This document shows, piece by piece, positions 29,964-41,837 of a stretch of DNA of 64,000 bases (the stretch's first letter is position 1; every line of letters begins with the position of its first letter). The stretch is taken from assembly GCF_006438845.1 (NCBI RefSeq), contig NZ_RCZJ01000006.1, positions 121,416 to 185,415 on the forward strand, written 5' to 3'. A program made the position numbers and the translations under genes. The notes beneath the pieces are model-generated. The model saw nothing but the letters and a program-made list of their open reading frames with translations, did no database searches and was not told the origin of the DNA. Origin of the DNA: Variovorax ginsengisoli (GTDB lineage: Bacteria > Pseudomonadota > Gammaproteobacteria > Burkholderiales > Burkholderiaceae_C).

Positions 29964-31652
29964 TTACTTGCTGTCGTTGTTGTCCAGCTTGGCGCGCAGC
30001 AGGGCGCCCAGGCTGGTGGTGCCGGCGTTCTCGCGCGACGACTGCTGGCTCAGGCTGGCCATGGCGCCTTGTTCGTCGACCATGTCCTTCTGCTTGATCG
30101 ACAGCTGGATGTTGCGGGTCTTGCGATCCACGTTCACCACCACGGCCGTGACTTCGTCGCCTTCCTTGAGCACGTTACGGGCATCTTCGACGCGGTCGCG
30201 CGAGATTTCCGAAGCACGCAGGTAGCCGATGATGTCTTCGCCCAGATCGATCTCGGCACCCTTGGCGTCGACGGTCTTGACCTTGCCGGTGACGATCTGG
30301 CCCTTGTCGTTCACCGTGGTGAACGTCGTGAACGGATCGCTGTCCAGCTGCTTGATACCCAGGCTGATGCGTTCGCGGTCGACATCGACGGCCAACACGA
30401 GCGCTTCGACTTCCTGGCCCTTCTTGTAGTTGCGAACCGCGGCTTCGCCGGTTTCGTTCCAAGAGAGGTCCGAGAGGTGAACCAAGCCGTCGATACCAGC
30501 GGCCAGACCCACGAACACGCCGAAATCGGTGATCGACTTGATCGGGCCCTTGACGCGGTCACCACGCTTGGTGTTTTGCGCGAACTCTTGCCACGGGTTG
30601 GCCTTGCACTGCTTCATGCCCAGGCTGATGCGGCGCTTGTCTTCGTCGATTTCGAGGACCATGACTTCGACTTCGTCGCCGAGCGAAACGATCTTGTTCG
30701 GCGCGATGTTCTTGTTGGTCCAGTCCATTTCGGACACGTGCACCAGGCCTTCGATGCCGGGTTCGAGTTCAACGAAAGCGCCGTAGTCGGCAATGTTCGT
30801 GACCTTGCCGAACAGGCGGGTCGATTGCGGGTAGCGGCGCGACACGCCCATCCATGGGTCGTCACCCATTTGCTTCAGACCCAGCGAGACACGGTTCTTT
30901 TCGGTGTCGAACTTGAGGATCTTGGCGGTGATTTCCTGGCCGGCCTGAACGACTTCGCTCGGGTGGCGAACACGGCGCCATGCCATGTCGGTGATGTGCA
31001 GCAAGCCGTCGATGCCGCCGAGGTCAACAAATGCACCATATTCGGTGATGTTCTTGACGACGCCGCGCACGACTGCGCCTTCCTTCAGGGTCTCCATCAG
31101 CTTGGCGCGTTCTTCGCCCATGCTGGCTTCGACCACGGCACGGCGCGACAGCACGACGTTGTTGCGCTTGCGGTCGAGCTTGATGACCTTGAATTCCAGG
31201 GTCTTGTTCTCATACGGGGTCAGGTCCTTGATCGGACGCGTGTCGATCAGCGAACCCGGCAGGAACGCGCGGATGCCGTTGACCAGAACGGTCAGGCCGC
31301 CCTTGACCTTGCCGCTGGTGGTGCCGGTGACGAACTCGCCGGATTCCAGGGCCTTCTCGAGCGCGAGCCACGAAGCCAGACGCTTGGCGGTGTCGCGCGA
31401 GAGGATGGTGTCGCCGTAGCCGTTTTCGACCGAGCCGATGGCCACGGAAACGAAATCGCCGGCCTGGACTTCGAGCTCGCCCTTGTCGTTCTTGAACTCC
31501 TCGATCGGCACGTACGCTTCGGACTTGAGTCCGGCGTTCACGACGACGTGGTTATGTTCGACGCGCACGACTTCGGCCGTGATGACCTCGCCGGTGCGCA
31601 TTTCGGAACGCTTCAGGGACTCTTCGAACAGATCGGCAAAAGATTCAGACAT
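29964..31652 (-). CDS. rpsA: 30S ribosomal protein S1
   Basis: This 562-residue protein has six S1 RNA-binding repeats (roughly 20-90, 105-175, 190-262, 275-348, 362-435, 450-520), visible as repeated patterns such as [20 protein letters not shown] and [20 protein letters not shown]. It bridges mRNA to the 30S subunit for most initiation events. It lies directly after the aroA-cmk fusion, as in many proteobacteria, and ends at a strong terminator. Confidence 0.98.
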   Translation of the reverse strand: MSESFADLFEESLKRSEMRTGEVITAEVVRVEHNHVVVNAGLKSEAYVPIEEFKNDKGELEVQAGDFVSVAIGSVENGYGDTILSRDTAKRLASWLALEKALESGEFVTGTTSGKVKGGLTVLVNGIRAFLPGSLIDTRPIKDLTPYENKTLEFKVIKLDRKRNNVVLSRRAVVEASMGEERAKLMETLKEGAVVRGVVKNITEYGAFVDLGGIDGLLHITDMAWRRVRHPSEVVQAGQEITAKILKFDTEKNRVSLGLKQMGDDPWMGVSRRYPQSTRLFGKVTNIADYGAFVELEPGIEGLVHVSEMDWTNKNIAPNKIVSLGDEVEVMVLEIDEDKRRISLGMKQCKANPWQEFAQNTKRGDRVKGPIKSITDFGVFVGLAAGIDGLVHLSDLSWNETGEAAVRNYKKGQEVEALVLAVDVDRERISLGIKQLDSDPFTTFTTVNDKGQIVTGKVKTVDAKGAEIDLGEDIIGYLRASEISRDRVEDARNVLKEGDEVTAVVVNVDRKTRNIQLSIKQKDMVDEQGAMASLSQQSSRENAGTTSLGALLRAKLDNNDSK

Positions 31653-31810
31653 GTGTCATTTCCTTCCGTCACGCAGGGTTGGCAACTGCACGATTGCGGC
31701 TGCACTGGGGTCTGGCGACGGCGGTTGTGGGCTTGCGGCCCGGTTGGTTGCGAAAACCAGCAGGCCGGTGCGCTGACGCGCGGCAGGGACCTGCGGGATG
31801 AAAAAGCCCT

Positions 31811-33808
31811 TCAAGAAGCCTTGAAAGGCTGTACGTCCTGCCACCAGTCCAATACCTGCTCGATCGATTGCGCGATGGAGAGCTGGGAGTTGTCGAGGCG
31901 GCGGGCATCTCGTGCCGGCTTCAGAGGGGCGACGCTGCGGGATGAGTCCCGGGCATCGCGAGCTTCCAGGTCGGCGCGAAGACTGTCGAGTGTAGTCGAA
32001 ATCCCCTTTGAAATCAACTGCTTATGCCGCCGGTCGGCACGCTGCGCGGCGCTGGCCGTCAAGAAGACTTTCAGCGGCGCCTCCGGGAAGATCACCGTGC
32101 CCATGTCGCGGCCGTCGGCGACCAGGCCTGGCAAGCGGCGGAAGCGCTTCTGCAGCGACAGCAGCGCCTCGCGCACGGCGGGCAGGGCCGAGACGCGCGA
32201 TGCGTCCATGCCAGCGGCCTCCGTGCGGATGGCGTCGCTCACATCCTCGCCATCCAACACCACCTGGCCTTTGATGAACTGCAACGACAGGCCGTGGGCC
32301 AGCGCTGCAATGCGGCCTTCGTTGGCTGCATCGGGCTCCAGTCCGGCGCGGCGCGTTGCCAGGCCGGTCACGCGATAGAGCGAGCCCGAGTCCAGGTAGT
32401 GGTACCCCAGGGCGTGCGCGACCTCCACGGCCAGGGTGCCCTTGCCCGAGGCGGTAGGGCCATCGATGCAGATCACCGGGATGTCGAGCGGCTCGACCAC
32501 TTCGAACAGGGTCTCGAAATAGTCGGGGAATGTCTTGGCGACGCAGTGTGGATCCAGAATCCGCACGGGCAACGCTGCCGGGTTGAATGCGGCGAGCGAG
32601 AAACACATCGCGATGCGGTGATCGTCGTACGTTTCGACGCTCGCGGCTCGCCAGTTGGCCGCTGGCAGGGGATGCACGCGAATGAAATCCGGGCCGTCTT
32701 CTACCGCGGCACCAAGCTTGCGCAGTTCGGCAGCCATCGCGTCGATGCGGTCGGTTTCTTTCACACGCCAGCTCGCGATGTTGCGCAACGTGCTCGGGCC
32801 GTCGGCGTAGAGCGCCATCACCGCCAGTGTCATCGCAGCGTCGGGAATGTGGTTGGCGTCGAGATCGATGGCCTTCAGAGGCCAGGCACCGCGCGCCACC
32901 CGCAGCCAGTTCGGGCCGCTTTCGACCTGCGCGCCCATCTCGCGCGCAGCCTCGATGAAGCGAATGTCACCTTGGATCGATGTCGCACCGACACCCTCGA
33001 TGCGAAGCCCATCGCCGGTAGCCGCCAGTGCGCCGAGTGCGATGAAGTAGCTCGCAGAAGAGGCGTCGGCCTCGACATGGATGTCGCCGGGCGAGCGATA
33101 GCGGCTGCCCGCCGGGATGGTGAAACGCTGCCAGTCCTCGCGCCGCACGTCGATGCCGAAGCGTGCGAGCAGGTTGAGCGTGATCTCGATGTAGGGCCTG
33201 GAGATCAGCTCGCCCACCACTTCGATCGTGACATCGCGTGTGGCCACCAGCGGCAGCGTGAGCAGCAGCGCGGTCAAAAACTGGCTGGACACGTCGCCGC
33301 GCACGCGAATCGGCACGTCGAGCGCCAGCATGTCGGGCGGCACGGGGTGAATGCGCAGCGGCGGATAGCCGGGATTGCCGAGGTAGTCGATGCGGCAACC
33401 CAGTTGCGTGAGCGCGTCGACCAGGTCGCCGATCGGCCGTTCGTGCATGCGAGGCACGCCATGCAGTTCGAAATCGCCGCCCAGCAGCGCCAGCGCCGCC
33501 GTCAGCGGGCGCATCGCGGTACCGGCATTGCCCATAAAGAGCGAAGCCTGCCGCGTTCGCAATTGGCCATCGAGCCCATGGATGCGCAGCGTTGCGCCTT
33601 CTTGCGCGACCTCGCAGCCCAGGGCGCGCAACGCGTCGAGCATCACGCGCGTGTCGTCCGAATCGAGCAGGTCATGGACCGTGGTCGTGCCGGCCGCGAG
33701 TGCTGCCAACAACAGGATGCGATTGGAAATGCTCTTGGAGCCAGGCAGCCGGACGACGCCGGTGGCGGCGCGGAAGGGCGGGAGATCGAGAAAGGGAGAC
33801 GAATACAT
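31811..33808 (-). CDS. aroA-cmk: Fused EPSP synthase and cytidylate kinase
   Basis: This is a bifunctional protein of about 665 residues. Residues 1-440 are 3-phosphoshikimate 1-carboxyvinyltransferase, a shikimate-pathway enzyme, with [42 protein letters not shown] and [14 protein letters not shown]. Residues from about 445 are cytidylate kinase, with P-loop [26 protein letters not shown] and [13 protein letters not shown]. The fusion is normal in Comamonadaceae and matches the aroA, cmk, rpsA order elsewhere. The ATG at 33808, just past the tyrA stop, is preferred; an in-frame ATG at 33832 overlaps tyrA by 22 bases. Confidence 0.95.
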   Translation of the reverse strand: MYSSPFLDLPPFRAATGVVRLPGSKSISNRILLLAALAAGTTTVHDLLDSDDTRVMLDALRALGCEVAQEGATLRIHGLDGQLRTRQASLFMGNAGTAMRPLTAALALLGGDFELHGVPRMHERPIGDLVDALTQLGCRIDYLGNPGYPPLRIHPVPPDMLALDVPIRVRGDVSSQFLTALLLTLPLVATRDVTIEVVGELISRPYIEITLNLLARFGIDVRREDWQRFTIPAGSRYRSPGDIHVEADASSASYFIALGALAATGDGLRIEGVGATSIQGDIRFIEAAREMGAQVESGPNWLRVARGAWPLKAIDLDANHIPDAAMTLAVMALYADGPSTLRNIASWRVKETDRIDAMAAELRKLGAAVEDGPDFIRVHPLPAANWRAASVETYDDHRIAMCFSLAAFNPAALPVRILDPHCVAKTFPDYFETLFEVVEPLDIPVICIDGPTASGKGTLAVEVAHALGYHYLDSGSLYRVTGLATRRAGLEPDAANEGRIAALAHGLSLQFIKGQVVLDGEDVSDAIRTEAAGMDASRVSALPAVREALLSLQKRFRRLPGLVADGRDMGTVIFPEAPLKVFLTASAAQRADRRHKQLISKGISTTLDSLRADLEARDARDSSRSVAPLKPARDARRLDNSQLSIAQSIEQVLDWWQDVQPFKAS

Positions 33809-33810
33809 GG

Positions 33811-34677
33811 TCAGTTGCCGGGGCTGCGCCATTGCGCGCGGGTCCGCCTTGCATCGGCGATCGTGTTCTCCAAGGCCTGCGCGTCACCGGCGGCGATCAA
33901 GGCCTCGAGCTCGAGCAGCTTCGTGCGAAAAGCTTGCGATTGCAGCAGCACCTGCTCGCGATTGGCCAACAGGATGTCGCGCCACACGGCAGGGTCGCTG
34001 GCCGCAATCCGCGTGAAATCGCGAAAACCCGGTCCGGCCAGACCGAGAAAACGCGCACCGTCAGGCTGTTCCGCGACAGCGTTGGTGAAGGCGAAGGCCA
34101 GCAGATGCGGCAGGTGGCTCACGGCGGCGAAAGCACTGTCGTGGTCCTGCGGCGTCATGGTGAGCACCTGGGCGCCGATGCCGGTCCAGAGCTGCGCAGC
34201 GCGCTGGACGTTGGAGCGCAGCGTGGTTTTGGTGGGCGTCAGGATCACCTGCCGCCCGTCGAAGAGCGAGGCCTCTGCGTGCTCGACGCCGGCGACTTCC
34301 TTTCCGGCGATCGGGTGGGCCGGCACGAAGCTTGAAAATTGGTTTTGGAGCCCCCGCCGGGCGGCTTCGATCACGTCGCCCTTCGTCGAGCCCACGTCCA
34401 TCACCAGCGTGTCCGACGAAACGCCGTGCCGAATCGCCTTGAAAGTGGCTTCGGAGGCCGAGACGGGCACCGCCACCAACACCAGGTCGGCGCCGGAGAC
34501 CGCGAGCAGTGCGGACGGTGCGGCCACGTCGATGACACCGAGCTGGCGCGCCCTTTCGGTGGTCGACGGCGACTTGCTGTAGCCGACGACGCGCTTGACC
34601 AACTTGGCGCGCTTGAGCGCCAGCGCGAAGGAGCCGCCCATCAGACCGCAGCCGATCAGGCCCAGTTGCTCGAACAT
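33811..34677 (-). CDS. tyrA: Prephenate dehydrogenase
   Basis: This 288-residue NAD-dependent enzyme makes 4-hydroxyphenylpyruvate for tyrosine. It has the Rossmann start [20 protein letters not shown], then [27 protein letters not shown] and the helical-domain histidine motif [14 protein letters not shown]. The start at 34677 gives the family N-terminus; the frame stays open upstream over pheA. It belongs to the serC, pheA, tyrA, aroA-cmk operon. Confidence 0.95.
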   Translation of the reverse strand: MFEQLGLIGCGLMGGSFALALKRAKLVKRVVGYSKSPSTTERARQLGVIDVAAPSALLAVSGADLVLVAVPVSASEATFKAIRHGVSSDTLVMDVGSTKGDVIEAARRGLQNQFSSFVPAHPIAGKEVAGVEHAEASLFDGRQVILTPTKTTLRSNVQRAAQLWTGIGAQVLTMTPQDHDSAFAAVSHLPHLLAFAFTNAVAEQPDGARFLGLAGPGFRDFTRIAASDPAVWRDILLANREQVLLQSQAFRTKLLELEALIAAGDAQALENTIADARRTRAQWRSPGN

Positions 34678-34685
34678 CGGGCCGC

Positions 34686-35804
34686 TCACGCGGTGACGGG
34701 GTAGGCGCCCAGCACCTTGTAGAAGGCGCACAGCGTTCGCAGTTCGGCGAGCGCCGCGGCCACGTTGGGTTGAGATGGATGGCCGTCGAGGTCGATGTAG
34801 AAGTAGTACTCCCATTGCCCAGTCCGCGCGGGACGCGACTCGAAACGCGTCATCGAGACGTTGTTGGCCTTCAGCGGCATCAGCAAGTCGTGCACCGCGC
34901 CTGCGTGATTGGGTACGGAGACGACGAGGCTGGTGCAGTCGCGCCCGGAAGCCGGCGGCATGGCGAGCGTCTGCGGCAGGCAGATGATGGCAAAACGCGT
35001 GCGGTTGTACGAATCGTCCTGAATCGCATGCGCCACGATGTGGAGCCCGAAACGCGTGGCGGCACGGTCGCTTGCCAGTGCGGCCCAGGCCGGGTTGCCG
35101 GCGGCGAGCCGAGCGCCTTCGGCGTTGCTGGACACAGCACGCCGTTCGGCATGCGGCAGGTGCTTGGCCAGCCAGGTCTGGCACTGCGCCAGCGCTTGAG
35201 GATGTGCCAGGACCGCCTCGATATCCCCGAGAGAGTTCGATGTGCGCAACAGGTGGTGCCGCACCAGCAGGCTGACCTCGCCGACCACGTGCGCCGGCGA
35301 GTGAAGGAACAGGTCGAGCGAGCGTGTCACCACGCCTTCGGTCGAGTTCTCGACGCCGACGACGCCGTATTGCGCGCTCCCTGCCGCAGTTGCATGGAAG
35401 ACTTCGTCGAAGCTCGCGCAATAGACCAAATCGGCAGCACCGCCGAAATATTCGACCGCTGCCTGTTCGCAGAAAGTGCCCTCGGGGCCAAGCACCGCGA
35501 CGCGCTGCGGCGACTCGAGCGCGAGGCACGCCGACATGATCTCGCGCCAGATCGCCGCCACATGCAGGCTCTTGAGCGGGCCCGCATTGGCCTTCTGCAT
35601 TTTCTCGATGACTTGCGCCACGCGGTCGGGCCGGAAGAAAGGCGTCCCTTCCCGCTTCTTGACTTCACCAACCTGCTCGGCGACATGCGCCCGCTGATTG
35701 AGCAGTTCGATCAGACGTTGATCGAGCGCGTCGATCTGCACGCGCAGACCGGAGAGATCCGTGGAAGTGTCGGGCGTCGGCGTCGAGGAGGGGGTGTCGG
35801 ACAT
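34686..35804 (-). CDS. pheA: Bifunctional chorismate mutase / prephenate dehydratase
   Basis: This 372-residue P-protein of phenylalanine synthesis has three parts. The chorismate mutase domain (about 15-105) has QIDALDQRLIELLNQRAHVA. The prephenate dehydratase domain (about 105-285) has VLGPEGTFCEQAAVEYF and the catalytic TRF motif in AATRFGLHIV. The ACT regulatory domain (about 290-372) has NHAGAVHDLLMPLKANNVSM and ESRPARTGQWEYYFYID, which binds phenylalanine for feedback inhibition. Confidence 0.96.
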   Translation of the reverse strand: MSDTPSSTPTPDTSTDLSGLRVQIDALDQRLIELLNQRAHVAEQVGEVKKREGTPFFRPDRVAQVIEKMQKANAGPLKSLHVAAIWREIMSACLALESPQRVAVLGPEGTFCEQAAVEYFGGAADLVYCASFDEVFHATAAGSAQYGVVGVENSTEGVVTRSLDLFLHSPAHVVGEVSLLVRHHLLRTSNSLGDIEAVLAHPQALAQCQTWLAKHLPHAERRAVSSNAEGARLAAGNPAWAALASDRAATRFGLHIVAHAIQDDSYNRTRFAIICLPQTLAMPPASGRDCTSLVVSVPNHAGAVHDLLMPLKANNVSMTRFESRPARTGQWEYYFYIDLDGHPSQPNVAAALAELRTLCAFYKVLGAYPVTA

Positions 35805-35827
35805 CGTGCGAAAAAGAGGCGTGCAGG

Positions 35828-36949
35828 CTAGGCCTGCGATCGCTCGAATTCTCGCATGTAGCCCACCAGCGCCTGCACACCTTCGAGCGGCATGGCGTTG
35901 TAGATGCTCGCGCGCATCCCGCCGACCGACTTGTGCCCTTTGAGTTGCAGCAGCCCGGCTTCGCGCGCACCGGCCAGAAAGGCTTCGTTGTGGCTTTCAT
36001 CTGCGAGAAAAAAGGGCACATTCATGCGGGAGCGGCAGGCGGCGTCGATTCGGTTCGCGTAGAAGTCCGAGCCGTCGATGAAGCCGTAAAGCAGCTCGGC
36101 CTTGGCCGTGTTGCGCTGTTCCATCGCGGCCACGCCGGTCGCTGCGCCCTCGGTTTGACGAAGCAGCCAGTCGAAGGTGAGCCCCGCCATGTAGATGCCC
36201 CATGTCGGCGGCGTGTTGTACATGGACTGGTTGTCGGCGACCGTCTTGTAGTTGAAAGCGCTCGGGCAGATGTCCAGTGCGTGGCCGAGCAGGTCGTCGC
36301 GCACCACGACGATGGTCAGGCCAGCCGGCCCCAGGTTTTTCTGCGCGCCACCGAAGGCAAGGCCGACGCGGCGCCAGTCGACACTTCGCGAGGCGACGTG
36401 CGAGGAGAAGTCGATCACCAGTGGCGCGTCGCAGCCCAAGGCGGCGAGATCAGGCAAGGTCTGAAACTCGATGCCGTTGATCGTTTCGTTGGTGCACACA
36501 TGGACGTAGGCGGCGCCTGGTGTCAGCTTCCAGGTGGCCGGGTCCGGCAAGCGCGTGTGCTGGTCATCCGCGTTGCTGGCCACGACGCGTGCGTCGCAGT
36601 AGCGCTTTGCTTCCTTGTGTGACTTGACGCTCCAACTGCCGGTGACGACAAAGTCGGCCACGCTTCCGCGCGACAGGTTCATCGGCACGATGGCGTTCTC
36701 TCCCAGTCCGCCGCCCTGCATGAAAAGAATACGGAAGTTGGCGGGCACGTCCAGCAAGGCGCGCAAGTCGGCCTCGGCTTTCGCGTAGATCGCCCCGAAC
36801 TCCTTGCCGCGGTGGCTCATCTCCATCACGCCCATGCCGCTTCCATGCCAGTCGAGCATCTCCGCAGCAGCTTGGCGCAGCACCTCTTCCGGCATCGCGG
36901 CCGGGCCGGCTGAGAAGTTGTACGGGCGTGCGCCCGCCCGCGGGTTCAC
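35828..36949 (-). CDS. serC: Phosphoserine aminotransferase
   Basis: This 373-residue PLP enzyme of serine and pyridoxine synthesis has [43 protein letters not shown] and the PLP-lysine region [18 protein letters not shown]. The start is a GTG at 36949 that overlaps the upstream stop by 4 bases (GTGA), suggesting translational coupling. An earlier open region in this frame lies over the DUF2059 gene and is not family-like. Confidence 0.94.
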   Translation of the reverse strand: MNPRAGARPYNFSAGPAAMPEEVLRQAAAEMLDWHGSGMGVMEMSHRGKEFGAIYAKAEADLRALLDVPANFRILFMQGGGLGENAIVPMNLSRGSVADFVVTGSWSVKSHKEAKRYCDARVVASNADDQHTRLPDPATWKLTPGAAYVHVCTNETINGIEFQTLPDLAALGCDAPLVIDFSSHVASRSVDWRRVGLAFGGAQKNLGPAGLTIVVVRDDLLGHALDICPSAFNYKTVADNQSMYNTPPTWGIYMAGLTFDWLLRQTEGAATGVAAMEQRNTAKAELLYGFIDGSDFYANRIDAACRSRMNVPFFLADESHNEAFLAGAREAGLLQLKGHKSVGGMRASIYNAMPLEGVQALVGYMREFERSQA

Positions 36950-37533
36950 TTCTTGGCAGGCGCTTTGGCCGCGGGCTTGGAGGGCGCGGCGGCGGCGGGC
37001 TGGCCATTGGTCGGCGCACCGAGGGCCTTTGCGACACTGACGTTCAGCGCCTGCAGCTTCGGATCGATGGTGGGGCGAACATCCGCCACCAGCTTCTGCG
37101 TGAGCGCCGAACCCAACTGAGGATTCAGGTCCGAGAACTTCTTGTTGAGCGGTGAACTGAGCCATGCAACCAACTGCTTCAGTTCGTCTTCGTTGAAGTT
37201 CTGCTCGAGCAGCGGGCCGACCGTGCTCGGTGCCAATTGCAACGCCTTGTCGCGCACGATGGGGAAGGCTTCCTGCACGTACTTCTGGACTTCGGCCTCG
37301 GCTGCCTTGCCCAACGCTTCGCGCTTCTCGGCCGGCACCTGCGTCTGTAGATATTCCCCGCCTGCCTGGAGGATCGGCGCCACGGAGTCGTTCACCAGAA
37401 TGCGAGCCATGCCATCGATGGCGGGGCGTTGAACTTCAAGCAACTGCTTCACGAGCGTCGCTTTGTCTTGGGCCATGGCGATCGAACTGGCTGCCAGTGC
37501 GACCGTCAGGACCGCAAGCTTGATTTTTTTCAC
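36946..37533 (-). CDS. Secreted DUF2059-family protein
   Basis: This 195-residue protein has a signal peptide ([20 protein letters not shown], cleavage near AMA). The helical domain has [20 protein letters not shown], the most conserved part of DUF2059 proteins, and ends in an alanine-, proline- and lysine-rich tail. The function is unknown. It lies between gyrA and serC and overlaps both by 4 bases with GTGA junctions, so it starts with GTG. This position is conserved in related betaproteobacteria. Confidence 0.88.
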   Translation of the reverse strand: MKKIKLAVLTVALAASSIAMAQDKATLVKQLLEVQRPAIDGMARILVNDSVAPILQAGGEYLQTQVPAEKREALGKAAEAEVQKYVQEAFPIVRDKALQLAPSTVGPLLEQNFNEDELKQLVAWLSSPLNKKFSDLNPQLGSALTQKLVADVRPTIDPKLQALNVSVAKALGAPTNGQPAAAAPSKPAAKAPAKK

Positions 37534-40175
37534 TGAGGATTCTCCGTTGAAGATGAGGAAGTGTCGTCGACGTCGGGCTCGCTTTCGACGATCGCATCGT
37601 TCTCGACAATGCGCTGCAGTCCGCTGAGCTTGGCGCCTTCGTCGAGGCCGATGAGTGTGACGCCCTGGGTGGCGCGACCGAGTTCTCTGATCTCGGCAAC
37701 GCGGGTGCGCACGAGCACGCCCTTGTCGGTGATCAGCATGATCTCGTCGTCCGCGTGGACCAACGTGGCCGCGACGACCTTGCCGTTGCGCTCACTCTGT
37801 TGAATGGCAATCATGCCTTTGGTTCCCCGGCCATGGCGGGTGTACTCGGTAATGCTTGTGCGCTTTCCGTAACCGTTTTCGGTGGCGGTCAACACGCTCT
37901 GCGCCTCGTCTTCGGCCACCAGCATGGCGATCACGCCCTGACCCGGATCGAGCGACATGCCGCGCACGCCGCGCGCGTTGCGGCCCAAAGGACGCACGTC
38001 TTCCTCGTCGAAGCGAACCGCCTTGCCACCGTCGCTGAAGAGCATCACGTCGTGCTTGCCGTCGGTCAGTGCCGCGCCGACGAGGTAGTCGCCGTCGTCA
38101 AGATTGACGGCGATGATCCCGCCCTTGCGCGGGTTGTTGAACTCATCGAGCGCGGTCTTCTTGACGGTGCCCATCGAGGTCGCCATGAAGATGTACTGGT
38201 CTGCCGGGAAGGTGCGCTTCTCTCCGGTGAGTGCCAGCACGACGTTGATCTTCTCTCCCTCTTGCAGCGGGAACATGTTGACGATGGGCCGGCCGCGCGA
38301 GCCGCGAGAGCCGGCAGGCACTTCCCATACCTTGAGCCAGTAGAGCCGGCCACGGTTCGAGAAACACAGGATGTAGTCGTGCGTGTTCGCGATGAAGAGC
38401 TGGTCGATCCAGTCGTCTTCCTTCGTCGCGGTGGCCTGCTTGCCGCGTCCGCCCCGCTTCTGCGCACGGTATTCGCCGAGCGGCTGGCTCTTGATGTAGC
38501 CGCTGTGCGACAGCGTGACCACCATGTCGGTGGGGGTGATCAGGTCTTCGGTCGACAGGTCGAACGCGCTGTGTTCCACCTGACTGCGGCGAGCGCCAAG
38601 CTTGGTCTGGCCGAACTCCTGCTTGATCACGCCCAGTTCGTCGCCGATGATGACCGACACGCGCTCGGGCCGCGCCAGGATGTCGAGCAGATCGTCGATC
38701 TCGGCCATGACTTCTTTGTACTCTGCGACGATCTTGTCTTGCTCGAGGCCGGTCAGGCGTTGCAGGCGCATTTGCAGGATTTCCTGGGCCTGCGTGTCGG
38801 AGAGCCGGTAGAGCCCGTCGGAGCCCATGCCGTAGTCAAGTTCGAGGCCGTCGGGGCGGTAGTCGTCCGCATTGATGACGCCGCCGTCGGCGCGCGTACG
38901 GGTGAGCATTTCGCGCACCAGTTTGCTGTCCCAAGGACGGCTCATCAGCTCGGCTTTGGCAACAGGCGGCGTCGGCGCGTTGCGGATGATCGCGATGAAG
39001 TCGTCGATGTTCGCCAGCGCCACCGCCAGGCCCTCGAGCACATGGCCGCGTTCGCGCGCCTTGCGCAACGTATAGACAGTACGGCGGGTGACGACCTCAC
39101 GGCGATGCTGCAGAAAGACTTCGATCAGGTCCTTCAGGTTGCACAGCTTCGGCTGGCCATTGACCAGCGCCACCATGTTGATGCCGAAAGTGTCCTGCAG
39201 TTGGGTCTGCTTGTAGAGGTTGTTGAGAACCACTTCGGGCACTTCGCCGCGCTTGAGTTCGATCACCAGGCGCATGCCCGATTTGTCGGACTCGTCCTGG
39301 ATGTGGCTGATGCCTTCGATCTTCTTTTCGTGAACCAGTTCGGCCATGCGCTCCTGGAGCGTCTTCTTGTTCACCTGGTAGGGCAACTCGTCGACGATGA
39401 TCGCTTGGCGCTGGCCGCGATCGATGTCTTCGAAATGGCAGCGTGCGCGCATCACCACCTTGCCCCGCCCTGTGCGGTAGCCATCCTTGATGCCGTTGAT
39501 ACCGTAGATGATGCCGGCGGTAGGAAAGTCGGGCGCGGGCACGATTTCCATCAGTTCGTCGATGCTTGCCTCCGGATGCCGAAGGAGATGCAGGCATGCA
39601 TCGACGACCTCGTTGAGGTTGTGCGGAGGAATATTGGTCGCCATGCCAACGGCGATACCGCCTGCGCCATTGACCAGCAAATTCGGCAATTTGCTGGGCA
39701 GCACGGCCGGCTCTTTTTCCGAGCCGTCGTAATTGTCTTGAAAGTCGACCGTCTCCTTGTCGATATCGCCCAGCATTTCATGAGCGATCTTCGAAAGTCG
39801 AATTTCGGTATAGCGCATCGCTGCCGCCATATCGCCGTCGACAGAGCCGAAATTGCCTTGGCCGTCGACCAACATGTGCCGCATCGAGAAGTTCTGCGCC
39901 AGACGCACGATCGTGTCGTAGACGGACTGGTCGCCGTGCGGGTGGTACTTGCCGATCACATCGCCCACGATACGTGCCGACTTCTTGTAGGGACGGTTCC
40001 AGTCGTTGTTCAGTTCATGCATCGCGAACAGCACGCGACGATGCACTGGCTTGAGCCCATCTCTTGCGTCGGGCAGGGCGCGGCCTACGATCACGCTCAT
40101 GGCGTAGTCGAGATAGCTGCGACGCATTTCCTCTTCGAGGCTGATGGGAAGGGTTTCTTTGGCGAACGAGGTCAT
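37530..40175 (-). CDS. gyrA: DNA gyrase subunit A
   Basis: This 881-residue type II topoisomerase subunit has [19 protein letters not shown], the quinolone region [19 protein letters not shown], the catalytic tyrosine in [12 protein letters not shown] and the GyrA box QKRGGRGKQ in the C-terminal beta-pinwheel. The residue matching E. coli Ser83 is Gln and the next is Ser. It starts the operon that runs on through DUF2059, serC, pheA, tyrA, aroA-cmk and rpsA. Confidence 0.98.
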   Translation of the reverse strand: MTSFAKETLPISLEEEMRRSYLDYAMSVIVGRALPDARDGLKPVHRRVLFAMHELNNDWNRPYKKSARIVGDVIGKYHPHGDQSVYDTIVRLAQNFSMRHMLVDGQGNFGSVDGDMAAAMRYTEIRLSKIAHEMLGDIDKETVDFQDNYDGSEKEPAVLPSKLPNLLVNGAGGIAVGMATNIPPHNLNEVVDACLHLLRHPEASIDELMEIVPAPDFPTAGIIYGINGIKDGYRTGRGKVVMRARCHFEDIDRGQRQAIIVDELPYQVNKKTLQERMAELVHEKKIEGISHIQDESDKSGMRLVIELKRGEVPEVVLNNLYKQTQLQDTFGINMVALVNGQPKLCNLKDLIEVFLQHRREVVTRRTVYTLRKARERGHVLEGLAVALANIDDFIAIIRNAPTPPVAKAELMSRPWDSKLVREMLTRTRADGGVINADDYRPDGLELDYGMGSDGLYRLSDTQAQEILQMRLQRLTGLEQDKIVAEYKEVMAEIDDLLDILARPERVSVIIGDELGVIKQEFGQTKLGARRSQVEHSAFDLSTEDLITPTDMVVTLSHSGYIKSQPLGEYRAQKRGGRGKQATATKEDDWIDQLFIANTHDYILCFSNRGRLYWLKVWEVPAGSRGSRGRPIVNMFPLQEGEKINVVLALTGEKRTFPADQYIFMATSMGTVKKTALDEFNNPRKGGIIAVNLDDGDYLVGAALTDGKHDVMLFSDGGKAVRFDEEDVRPLGRNARGVRGMSLDPGQGVIAMLVAEDEAQSVLTATENGYGKRTSITEYTRHGRGTKGMIAIQQSERNGKVVAATLVHADDEIMLITDKGVLVRTRVAEIRELGRATQGVTLIGLDEGAKLSGLQRIVENDAIVESEPDVDDTSSSSTENPQ

Positions 40176-40398
40176 GGGCGGCAGGCAGACAGCAAGGAGC
40201 GAAATTTTACGCTTCCGGCGGTGTAGTGCTGCAGCAACACATGCCGGCTATTCCGCCGCCGTCCTACGTTTCGTGGCCCCTCCCCGGGCTGTTTGCCAAA
40301 GACCCTATGGCACAATCGCCTCAACGTTTTGGGTGGTGGTCACTTAAAGCGTCCTTGATTCGCAGCGCGGCTGCGGCTTTTTCCCCAAGAGGAGAACC

Positions 40399-41058
40399 AT
40401 GAAGAAACTGAATAAAGTGGCGATGATGTTTGCAGTCGCTGCGCTCGCCACTGCCGCCGGCGCGCAGACCCGTGTCACCGCAGCAAATGGCGGTCCCGTC
40501 ATCGACAACTGGCAAAACGGTACCGGCGAGCTGGTCTGGAAGAACGGCACCAACGAACTGTGCTGGCGCGATGCCAATTGGACGCCTGCAACGGCTGCTG
40601 TTGGCTGCGACGGCGCTCTGGTTCCGGCTGCACCGGCCACCCCGATCGCTTCGCCAAGCGCACCGGTCGTGCCTGTCGCACCGCCGGCTCCGCCCGCAGC
40701 TTCGAAGGTCACCTTCGCTGCCGACGCATTCTTCGACTTCGACAAGTCGGTTCTGAAGCCTGAAGGCCGCGCCAAGCTCGACGACCTGGTGTCGAAGATC
40801 CGCGACGTCAACCTTGAAGTCATCATCGCCGTCGGTCACACCGACTCGATCGGTTCGGATGCCTACAACCAGCGCCTGTCGGTTCGCCGCGCAGAAGCCG
40901 TCAAGGCTTACCTGGTCACCAAGGGTATCGAACGCAATCGCGTCTACACCGAAGGCAAGGGCGAGAAGCAGCCAGTGGCTGACAACCGCACCAAGGAAGG
41001 CCGCGCCAAGAACCGCCGCGTGGAAATCGAAGTGGTCGGTACCCGCGCCAACCGTTGA
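40399..41058 (+). CDS. ompA: OmpA-family outer-membrane protein
   Basis: This 219-residue protein has a signal peptide (MKKLNKVAMMFAVAALATAA, cleavage after AGA), a short N-terminal region with GELVWKNGTNELCWRDANW, a proline-alanine linker (about 75-100) and a C-terminal OmpA/MotB peptidoglycan-binding domain. That domain has FFDFDKSVLKPEGRAKLDDL, VGHTDSIGSDAYNQRLSVRR and NRTKEGRAKNRRVEIEV. There is no long beta-barrel region, so it is the small betaproteobacterial type. A strong terminator follows the gene. Confidence 0.94.
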   Translation: MKKLNKVAMMFAVAALATAAGAQTRVTAANGGPVIDNWQNGTGELVWKNGTNELCWRDANWTPATAAVGCDGALVPAAPATPIASPSAPVVPVAPPAPPAASKVTFAADAFFDFDKSVLKPEGRAKLDDLVSKIRDVNLEVIIAVGHTDSIGSDAYNQRLSVRRAEAVKAYLVTKGIERNRVYTEGKGEKQPVADNRTKEGRAKNRRVEIEVVGTRANR

Positions 41059-41077
41059 TTCGAAAGAATCCTCGACG

Positions 41078-41103
41078 AAACCCCGCTTAGGCGGGGTTTT
41101 TTT
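41078..41103 (+). terminator. Rho-independent terminator of ompA
   Basis: AAACCCCGC, a 4-base loop and GCGGGGTTT form a 9-base stem, followed by more T, 20 bases after the ompA stop. Confidence 0.95.
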
Positions 41104-41126
41104 ATGGCTCTTTCATAATTACGCCT

Positions 41127-41837
41127 ATGAACGAACATGTGAATGCTGACCCGGCCGAACTCGCCAAGTTTTCGGAACTCGCTCACCGTTGGTGGGATCT
41201 TGAAAGTGAATTCCGGCCTTTGCATGAAATCAACCCGCTGCGTCTGGCGTGGATCGATGGCATCGCGCCTGTTGCTGACCGACGAGTACTGGACGTCGGT
41301 TGCGGCGGCGGCATTCTGGCCGATTCGATGGCTCGCAGCGGTGCCGACGTCCTAGGGATTGACCTGGCCGACAAAGCGCTCAAGGTGGCGCAGTTGCACG
41401 CGCTCGAGGCGTCGACGAGCGGCGTGAAATACCGTGAAGTCAGCGTCGAGGTGCTGGCAGCCGAACAGCCAGCAAGCTTCGATGTGGTGACTTGCATGGA
41501 AATGCTGGAGCACGTGCCCCAGCCCGCATCGGTGGTGAAGGCCTGTGCCGATCTGGTCAAGCCCGGTGGATGGGTGTTCTTTTCGACCATCAACCGAAAC
41601 GCCAAGGCATTCATGCTGGCTATCTTGGGAGCGGAGTACGTCCTGGGCATGTTGCCGCGTGGCACGCACGAGTACCAGAAATTCATCAAGCCCAGCGAGC
41701 TGGCGGCCCACTGTCGAAGCGCCGGGCTCGATCTGCGACACACGCGCGGCTTGGAGCACAACCCGCTCACTCGGCGTTACTGGCTGAGCGCCGACACCAG
41801 CGTCAACTACATGTTCGCGACCAGGAAGCCCGGCTGA
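41127..41837 (+). CDS. ubiG: Ubiquinone biosynthesis O-methyltransferase
   Basis: This 236-residue SAM-dependent methyltransferase carries out both O-methylations of ubiquinone synthesis. It has FSELAHRWWDLESEFRPLHE, typical of UbiG, the SAM motif VLDVGCGGGILADSMA, VTCMEMLEHVPQPASVV and the ending TSVNYMFATRKP. Its stop shares one base with the gph start. Confidence 0.96.
   Translation: MNEHVNADPAELAKFSELAHRWWDLESEFRPLHEINPLRLAWIDGIAPVADRRVLDVGCGGGILADSMARSGADVLGIDLADKALKVAQLHALEASTSGVKYREVSVEVLAAEQPASFDVVTCMEMLEHVPQPASVVKACADLVKPGGWVFFSTINRNAKAFMLAILGAEYVLGMLPRGTHEYQKFIKPSELAAHCRSAGLDLRHTRGLEHNPLTRRYWLSADTSVNYMFATRKPG

Noticed and set aside
37755..40226. Long open frame antisense to gyrA (also 30069-32378 over rpsA and 32024-34582 over aroA-cmk)
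   Set aside because: Composition is that of antisense shadows and no family motifs occur.
40263..40330. Promoter for ompA with TTGCCA and a downstream AT-rich box
   Set aside because: Spacing between the possible boxes is poor, so it was not listed as a feature.
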